Source of the DNA: an uncultured Oscillospiraceae bacterium
Lineage (GTDB): Bacteria > Bacillota_A > Clostridia > Oscillospirales > Oscillospiraceae
Length of the DNA stretch: 10,189 bases
Assembly: GCA_900754605.1 (NCBI GenBank)
Contig: CAAEDK010000316.1
Coordinates: forward strand, 1 to 10,189
Direction of reading: 5' to 3'
Positions 5,794 through 10,189 of this stretch are shown piece after piece. The first letter of the stretch is position 1. Each line of letters starts with the position of its first letter. The position numbers and the translations under genes are program-made. The notes beneath the pieces were generated by a model. The model saw nothing but the letters and a program-made list of their open reading frames with translations. It did no database searches and was not told the DNA's origin.

Positions 5794-7824
5794 TTAAGAC
5801 GACTGCGGCAGGGTAACAATTGCTTTGAACAGGTCTCCGTCCACCGCCAGTTCAAAGGTCCCGCCCTGGAGTTCTGTCAGGCTCCGTGCTATGGACAGCC
5901 CCAGGCCGGAGCCCTCGGTGCTTCGTGACTCTTCTCCTCGAACGAAGCGCTCCAACAGCCGCTCCGGAGGTATATTCAACGCCTCCCGCGAGATGTTCTT
6001 CACTGACAGGCTTACACTCCCCTTGCCCCGAACCAGTTCGATATAGACCCGAGTTCCCTCCAGAGCATACTTGGCACAGTTGGACAGCAGATTGTCGATG
6101 ACCCGCCACAGGTGCCGGCCATCAGCATAGACATAACTCTCTCCTTCCGGCACCGTGCACACCACAGTCAGCTGCTTTTCCTCCAGCTTTTCTTCATACT
6201 CCCCCAGTGCCTGATCCAGCAGCTGAGCCATCCCGATCTTCTCCCGGTTCACCGCCAGCACTCCTGTGGACGCCTTGCTGGCCTCCACCAAATCCTCTGT
6301 CAATTTTTTCAGCCGCTGGGATTTCCGGTCCAGCACCTCGATATAAGTTTTGGCCCTTGGATCTGTCTGATCTGTGGTTTTCAAAAGATTGACATAGTTG
6401 ATAATAGAAGTCAGGGGAGTTTTCAGATCATGAGAAACATTTGTGATCAATTCTGCCTTGAAGCGCTCACTCTTCATCTGCTCGTTCACTGCGGTGGTCA
6501 GTCCGCCGGAGATATTATTCAGCGCTTCGGCATGTCCTCTCAGGTCCGCTGGCAGATGGGCTGTCTCGATCTGGTGGTTCAGATTTCCGGTAGCAATGAT
6601 TTCCGTTCCCTTCCGCACCCGTCCGAAGCCAGCGGACCACCAGCAAAGGCCCATGAGCACCACCAGGTTCACCGCCGCTCCAGGCAGAGGATACCAGTAG
6701 CGGAAGGGCCAAAGATGGTCTACCGCAAAGACCGTCGCCAGATACAGAAAAAAACACGACAATGTTTTCCAGGTAAGAGGAAGTTCATGGAAAAAGGCAG
6801 TAAACCTCTTCCACAAAATATGTGCCAGTCTGCACAGCAAAGTCGTCCGAGCCAATACCCGGATCTTCAGGCGCACTATGATTGTCCGCAAAAAGGCCGC
6901 AGTCAGCATCAGCCAGGCTGTTACAGCTACGGTACCCAAAGCACACAGTGTATCCAAACGCCCACTGTCCATCTGATACTCCGCCCAGATCCAATCAGTC
7001 TCAAACTCGGTCAGCAGCACTAGAAGCAGCGCCGTTCCACCGACAAGCAGCAGAGCCCACACCTCAGTAAAGATCCGATCCGGCCAAGCCAGCACCTCCT
7101 CCCCATCTACCCTGCCTCCTGAGGCCCATAGCAGAAATACCAGTAGTCCGGCAGCGACAGCAGCAAAGCTCAGCGCAAGGGTCAGATAGAAGGCAAAATT
7201 CATCTGACAGCGGGCAAACTCCTGCTCTAGACGTGAAAATTCATCCTGGACCTCCATCCGGTCCGGCTTCAGCACCCCGCAGCGGAGCACCACGCTATCC
7301 TCCCCTGCCTCTGTGGCAGGTATACTGTAGATCAGGGCTCCATCCCCCTCGATCATCGAAAATTCTGGAATCATCTCAGACTCCAAAACCACCTGTCCCA
7401 CTCCGGAAGCGGTCAGCCGCCGATAGAACACCTGAGACACCAGAGCCTCCAGGCCGGACTCTCCCTCCAAATTACCAAGCAGCACCTGGCTTCCATCCGA
7501 GCTCAGGACCTGATAGCGGAAGCTGGTCTGCTTTGAGTCCAACTGTTCCCCCAGTTGTGCCAACCGCTCCCGACAGGTCTGCCGGTCAACATAATCCAAT
7601 GTATCATCCTTCAGCTGAAGCTGACAGGACAGCAGTTCCAGCACCTGCTGTTCCCGTTCTTCTACCATCTGCGCAAACACACCGGTCTCTCTGGCCCCAT
7701 CCAGTCCCTGGCACCAGCCCCCCCGCAAACAGTGAAATCCAAAAAACACTGCTCCGCTGACTACGGCTAGAAATAGGATCCAGGCTCCTGTACGGATAGG
7801 CAGGCTGTCCCGCAGCTTTTTCAC
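5794..7824 (-). CDS. Large sensor histidine kinase with six predicted membrane helices
   Basis: This 676-residue kinase should phosphorylate the regulator whose gene directly precedes it. The start is GTG 7822-7824, touching the TGA of the regulator, with a GGGGGG-rich site 8 nt upstream. TM1 (about 14-32) is followed by an extracytoplasmic domain (33-208) containing several cysteines. Further helices lie near 209-233, 254-272, 293-313, 354-368 and 381-399, then a HAMP-like linker (about 400-450). The H-box TNVSHDLKTPLTS has His465, the N-box NLLSNCAKYA has Asn582, and the G2 box EGSGLGLSIA is at 637-646. A classic DxGxG box is not present; VKNISREALNIP stands there, as in VanS-like kinases. 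The region 234-400, with four extra helices between a standard sensor and the HAMP segment, makes it longer than a typical two-helix kinase. The signal is unknown; cell-envelope stress is a common theme for this class but is only inference. Confidence 0.93.
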   Translation of the reverse strand: MKKLRDSLPIRTGAWILFLAVVSGAVFFGFHCLRGGWCQGLDGARETGVFAQMVEEREQQVLELLSCQLQLKDDTLDYVDRQTCRERLAQLGEQLDSKQTSFRYQVLSSDGSQVLLGNLEGESGLEALVSQVFYRRLTASGVGQVVLESEMIPEFSMIEGDGALIYSIPATEAGEDSVVLRCGVLKPDRMEVQDEFSRLEQEFARCQMNFAFYLTLALSFAAVAAGLLVFLLWASGGRVDGEEVLAWPDRIFTEVWALLLVGGTALLLVLLTEFETDWIWAEYQMDSGRLDTLCALGTVAVTAWLMLTAAFLRTIIVRLKIRVLARTTLLCRLAHILWKRFTAFFHELPLTWKTLSCFFLYLATVFAVDHLWPFRYWYPLPGAAVNLVVLMGLCWWSAGFGRVRKGTEIIATGNLNHQIETAHLPADLRGHAEALNNISGGLTTAVNEQMKSERFKAELITNVSHDLKTPLTSIINYVNLLKTTDQTDPRAKTYIEVLDRKSQRLKKLTEDLVEASKASTGVLAVNREKIGMAQLLDQALGEYEEKLEEKQLTVVCTVPEGESYVYADGRHLWRVIDNLLSNCAKYALEGTRVYIELVRGKGSVSLSVKNISREALNIPPERLLERFVRGEESRSTEGSGLGLSIARSLTELQGGTFELAVDGDLFKAIVTLPQSS

Positions 7825-8520
7825 TCAGAATCCCCCCTTATCCATTTTGTAGCCCAGCCCCCATACCACCTTCAAATATCTCGGATCCGCAGGGTCGATC
7901 TCGATTTTTTCCCTCAGGTGCCGGATATGGACAGCCACCGTGTTCTCCGAACCGTAAGCCGGGTCGTTCCATACCTGCTCATAGATTTGAGCAGAGGAGA
8001 ACACTTGCCCTGGATGCGTCATCAGCAAACGCAGGATATTATACTCGATGGGGGTCAACGCCACAACATCTCCGTCCACCGTCACCTGCTTGGCCCCATC
8101 ATCCATCGCAATAGGGCCAACGGTCAGCAAACCAGGGCCCTTTTCTGCGCCTCCCAGAGAGGTGTACCGCCGCAGCTGACTCTTCACCCGGGCGATGACC
8201 TCCAGTGGGTTGAAAGGCTTTGTAATATAGTCATCCGCACCAATATTCAGTCCCAGGATCTTATCCGCATCCTCGCTCTTGGCCGTAAGAAGGATGATGG
8301 GGATATTGCTCCCCTCCCGCAGCCGGGCAGTGGCCCGGATCCCGTCCAGCTCCGGCATCATAATGTCCATCAGGATCAGGTGGACCTCATTCCGCTCCAC
8401 TGCCTGGATGGCCTCCAGCCCGTTGTATGCTTTCAGTGTACGATAGCCCTCACTGGTCAGATAGATATCCAGTGCAGATACAATGTCCCTGTCATCATCA
8501 CAGATCAGGATGGTGTGCAT
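7825..8520 (-). CDS. VanR/OmpR-type DNA-binding response regulator
   Basis: This 231-residue transcription factor has a receiver domain (1-118) with Asp8-Asp9-Asp10, phosphoacceptor Asp52 (LILMDIMMPELDG), Thr79 and Lys101 (TKPF). A winged-helix domain (about 130-228) follows, with TPIEYNILRLLM, the recognition-helix part TVAVHIRHLREKIE and the wing VVWGLGYKM. It is the partner of the kinase at 5794-7824: its TGA stop abuts the kinase GTG, so translation is probably coupled. ATG 8518-8520 follows an AAGGAGAGGGG site. Its own promoter is at 8565-8592, with repeated elements that could be autoregulatory sites. The relation to VanR is one of family style; no vancomycin-resistance genes are nearby. 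Confidence 0.95.
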   Translation of the reverse strand: MHTILICDDDRDIVSALDIYLTSEGYRTLKAYNGLEAIQAVERNEVHLILMDIMMPELDGIRATARLREGSNIPIILLTAKSEDADKILGLNIGADDYITKPFNPLEVIARVKSQLRRYTSLGGAEKGPGLLTVGPIAMDDGAKQVTVDGDVVALTPIEYNILRLLMTHPGQVFSSAQIYEQVWNDPAYGSENTVAVHIRHLREKIEIDPADPRYLKVVWGLGYKMDKGGF

Positions 8521-8564
8521 AACCTTTTGTCCCCTCTCCTTATTTGGATATTCTTCTGTTCTTT

Positions 8565-8592
8565 AGCATAGCACAGACTCTTTAAGATGCAA
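8565..8592 (-). promoter_or_regulatory. Promoter of the regulator/six-helix kinase operon
   Basis: TTGCAT (complement of 8587-8592) and TATGCT (complement of 8565-8570) are separated by 16 nt on the minus strand, and the -10 carries an extended TGC. Both hexamers are moderate matches. The position, 45 bp before the ATG, suits the regulator gene. Confidence 0.55.
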
Positions 8593-8609
8593 GGGCCAAA
8601 ATCTTAAGA
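8579..8609 (-). promoter_or_regulatory. Candidate regulator-binding direct repeat
   Basis: TCTTAAAGA (complement of 8579-8587) and TCTTAAGA (complement of 8602-8609) recur with a period of 22 bp, two 11-bp steps, over and upstream of the -35 region. OmpR-family regulators typically bind direct repeats with an 11-bp period, so autoregulation is plausible. The second copy is itself a palindrome. The assignment is tentative. Confidence 0.4.
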
Positions 8610-8659
8610 ACTTCTGAATTTTCTCGGGTATCCAATCCAGTTCCCTCCTTCCAACCATG

Positions 8660-8689
8660 AAAAGCGGACGGCTCACGCCGTCCGTTTTT
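8660..8689 (-). terminator. Terminator after the thioesterase gene (bidirectional in form)
   Basis: A perfect 8-bp stem CGGACGGC/GCCGTCCG (8665-8672 and 8677-8684) has a four-base loop, GTGA on the minus strand, a GNRA-type tetraloop. It is flanked by AAAA on the left and TTTTT on the right, so it can work in both directions. It lies 24 bp after the thioesterase stop and ends that transcript before the regulator promoter. Confidence 0.85.
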
Positions 8690-8713
8690 CATAGTCTCAA
8701 TATAGAGCAAAAG

Positions 8714-9097
8714 TCAATCCTTTTTCTGCTCAGCCTTCTCTTGAATCCCCTTTGGCGCAACCATAATGCGAAGGTGGGATCCTTCTCCGCACTTGCCCTT
8801 CTCATCATTTACCTCGATGTCAAACCACATTTTCCGCCTCTCGATGGAACGTAGACGGGCCGTAGCACTCACCTTCATCCCCACGGGGGTAGGGGCCAAA
8901 TGACGGCAATGGATCTCCGCCCCAACCGTGGTCATCCCCTCCTCCAGATAGGCCTTGGCCAGCTCCAGGGCTGCCGCCTCCATCAGGGCTACCATATTGG
9001 GGGTGGACAAGATCTTAGAGCCTGCGCTCCCAATGCGCTTGGCTGTCATCTCATCGGTGACCTTCCAGGTCAGCGTATATTCTGTTTGTTTTTCCAT
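8714..9097 (-). CDS. Hotdog-fold acyl-CoA thioesterase, FlK-like family
   Basis: From ATG 9095-9097 the protein has 127 residues, the normal size of a single-domain hotdog thioesterase, which hydrolyses acyl-CoA thioesters as a cytoplasmic oligomer. The central helix STPNMVALMEAAALE (31-45) and the strand EIHCRHLAPTPVGMKV (61-76) are typical of the fluoroacetyl-CoA thioesterase (FlK)-like family. Thr32, Glu40 and His66 keep the spacing (8 and 26) of the Thr42/Glu50/His76 triad known for Streptomyces cattleya FlK. The true substrate is unknown; fluoroacetate resistance should not be assumed. A GGAAGGGAG site lies before this ATG, so I prefer it to an in-frame start 57 bp further upstream (codon ending at 9154). 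The start there would lie within a few bases of the promoter region. The gene is monocistronic, with its own promoter and terminator. Confidence 0.85.
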   Translation of the reverse strand: MEKQTEYTLTWKVTDEMTAKRIGSAGSKILSTPNMVALMEAAALELAKAYLEEGMTTVGAEIHCRHLAPTPVGMKVSATARLRSIERRKMWFDIEVNDEKGKCGEGSHLRIMVAPKGIQEKAEQKKD

Positions 9098-9137
9098 CAC
9101 AGCAGTTCTCCCTTCCAGTCCTATTTGGATTTTTTTC

Positions 9138-9167
9138 AGTGTACCACAGTTCACCTCTCACTGTAAA
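9138..9167 (-). promoter_or_regulatory. Promoter of the thioesterase gene
   Basis: TTTACA (complement of 9162-9167; 5 of 6 consensus bases) and TACACT (complement of 9138-9143) are 18 nt apart on the minus strand, with an extended TGG before the -10. Transcription would start about 35 bp before the ATG at 9097. This placement supports the shorter protein start. Confidence 0.65.
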
Positions 9168-9218
9168 GCCGGAACAGCCCGCTCTCTCCGACATTTTTGT
9201 GAGAACTGTCATATTTTC

Positions 9219-9247
9219 TTTTCACTCACCAGCTATCATGTTATAAT
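9219..9247 (+). promoter_or_regulatory. Promoter of the EamA transporter gene
   Basis: TTTTCA (9219-9224) and a perfect TATAAT (9242-9247) are separated by 17 nt, 30 bp before the GTG start. It diverges from the thioesterase promoter with about 50 bp between the two -35 boxes. Confidence 0.75.
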
Positions 9248-9276
9248 TATCTCATCAAGCATAGGGAGGGAACACT

Positions 9277-9744
9277 GTGCGGACACAGCTGAAAGCAGAC
9301 CTGATGCTGGTTCTTGTCACCTTCTTCTGGGGGATCTCCTATCTTCTCACCGACCTGGCGCTAACAGAGGTCGGAGTGTTCAGCCTCAACGCCATCCGGT
9401 TCCTACTGGCCTTTTTGGTCGGTTGCCTGTGCTTTCTTCCCCGGCTGCTCCATCCCAGCGCTGCCACCCTCAAGGCTGCTATTGCAGCCGGAGCTGCCCT
9501 GTTCTGTGTGTACACTGCAACCACCTTCGGGGTCAAGTACACCAGCCTGTCAAACGCCGGCTTTCTGTGCGCCCTGCCGGTGGTATTTACTCCCCTACTG
9601 GACTTCCTGTTCTTCCGCCGCAGGCCCTCCCGAAAGCTGGCTCTGGTTCTGATCATGGCGGTAACCGGCATCGCGCTGCTCACCTTGTCTGATGATCTGC
9701 GCCCCGCTTGGGGATATCCTATGTATCCTGTGTGCCCTATCTAA
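9277..9744 (+). CDS. EamA transporter, N-terminal half (five helices)
   Basis: This 155-residue frame starts at GTG 9277-9279 behind AGGGAGGG. Predicted helices lie near 9-28, 36-55, 65-85, 91-113 and 120-138, a full first EamA domain. It includes the helix-1 motif TFFWGISYLLTDLAL and Arg41 in NAIRF, common in this family. The last 11 residues (after LRPA) are out-of-frame tail, ending at TAA 9742-9744. As a five-helix unit it could in principle fold alone, like single-domain DMT members, but the simplest reading is a truncated transporter. Confidence 0.65.
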   Translation: MRTQLKADLMLVLVTFFWGISYLLTDLALTEVGVFSLNAIRFLLAFLVGCLCFLPRLLHPSAATLKAAIAAGAALFCVYTATTFGVKYTSLSNAGFLCALPVVFTPLLDFLFFRRRPSRKLALVLIMAVTGIALLTLSDDLRPAWGYPMYPVCPI

Positions 9745-10171
9745 TGCCATCTACCTCATCATCACAGAGCGTGCAGTAGCCCGTTCCGAAGTGAATGCCT
9801 TTCAGCTTGGGGTCTATCAGCAGCTGGTCACCGGCCTGGGGATGCTGGTTCTCAGTATCTTTCTGGAGGGGCCTGACCTCCCCAGAACCTCCGCTGTCTG
9901 GACCTCCGTCCTGGTGCTTTCTCTGTTCTGCACGGGAGCTGCCTTCCTGATTCAGTCAGTGGCTCTCCAGTACACAACCGCCTCCCATGTGGGTGTCATC
10001 TTCTGTCTGGAGCCGGTATTCAACTCCATCTTCGCCTTCTTTGTGGCCCACGAGGTTCTCTCCCCCCGGTCTTACGCGGGCGCAGCCCTGTTGATGCTGG
10101 GTATTTTGGTGATGGAGATAGACCTGTCCGCTCTGCTTCGACCCCTTCGGCGTGAAAACTCCCGATCCTGA
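9692..10171 (+). CDS. EamA transporter, C-terminal half (five helices)
   Basis: This 159-residue frame can open at ATG 9692, overlapping the first frame by 53 bp, but no Shine-Dalgarno is visible before it. Genuine family-like sequence begins at LGDILCILCALSNAIYLI and covers five helices. These include the domain-typical segments ALQYTTASHVGVIFCLEPVF and SYAGAALLMLGILVMEI. It ends with a short basic tail and TGA. If made at all as a separate protein, it would depend on translational coupling or re-initiation from the first half; otherwise it is the detached second domain of the frameshifted gene. Confidence 0.55.
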   Translation: MICAPLGDILCILCALSNAIYLIITERAVARSEVNAFQLGVYQQLVTGLGMLVLSIFLEGPDLPRTSAVWTSVLVLSLFCTGAAFLIQSVALQYTTASHVGVIFCLEPVFNSIFAFFVAHEVLSPRSYAGAALLMLGILVMEIDLSALLRPLRRENSRS

Positions 10172-10189
10172 CACAAAAACACGCGGGGC

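Larger units (their letters stand above)
9277..10171 (+). pseudogene. DMT-family (EamA) transporter gene interrupted by a frameshift
   Basis: The two overlapping frames together give the length and helix count (about 300 residues, 5+5 helices) of a normal two-domain EamA permease of the drug/metabolite transporter superfamily, which exports or imports small metabolites across the inner membrane. Homology-like sequence runs in the first frame up to about LRPA (9708) and resumes in the next frame at GDILCILCALSNA (from about 9710). The change lies within gcttgggg (9706-9713). One extra T or loss of two Gs from a longer G run would explain it. It may be a real mutation, a sequencing error in a homopolymer, or a gene split that still works. 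The promoter and Shine-Dalgarno are intact. Confidence 0.7.

Noticed and set aside
6112..7023. Plus-strand open frame of 303 codons across the six-helix kinase
   Set aside because: It is rich in Ser, Pro, His and Gln, as expected for the complement of a membrane-kinase gene, and has no motif or start signal.
7825..8520. Vancomycin resistance (vanRS) operon
   Set aside because: The regulator and kinase are only family-like, and no vanH, vanA, vanX or other resistance gene lies nearby.

Overview
The window looks like a chromosomal stretch of a gut-type clostridium. The GC content is moderate to high, Shine-Dalgarno sites are strong, and gene order places a DUF1385 (YqhQ-type) membrane protein directly before prmC, a pairing common in Bacillota. 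Oscillospiraceae-like lineages (Flavonifractor/Pseudoflavonifractor type) are my best guess from codon and protein style, but this is an inference without database support. No rRNA, tRNA, CRISPR array, prophage or transposase gene is visible.

Layout: everything from 1 to about 9150 is read on the minus strand. Right to left in coordinates, in transcription order: a small hotdog thioesterase (8714-9097) with its own promoter and terminator; a VanR/OmpR-type response regulator and an abutting six-helix histidine kinase (7825-8520, 5794-7824), ended by a strong terminator at 5722-5768; a second signalling operon made of a lipoprotein with four calcium-loop-like motifs (4068-5510), an OmpR/PhoB-type regulator (3356-4045) and a HAMP-type histidine kinase (1647-3074); then, from a further promoter at 1606-1634, the DUF1385 protein (567-1550) and the N-terminal part of prmC (1-461, cut by the window edge). 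The only plus-strand gene is a DMT/EamA transporter (9277-10171) that is split by a frameshift exactly between its two five-helix halves; its promoter diverges from that of the thioesterase.

How they fit: each of the two signalling units has the parts for membrane sensing (kinase), phosphotransfer and transcriptional control (regulator). The lipoprotein is encoded first in the second operon and is a plausible extracytoplasmic accessory sensor or target of that system. A 15-bp dyad lies over the -10 box of this operon, and a direct repeat lies at the promoter of the other.

The most unusual structure is between the second regulator and its kinase. The last 65 bp of the regulator gene plus 14 bp of downstream DNA are present twice (3342-3420 and 3119-3197, 77 of 79 bases identical). 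The copies flank a 144-bp non-coding block with three perfect hairpins. This resembles a small element that entered at the 3' end of the gene and left the C-terminus intact.
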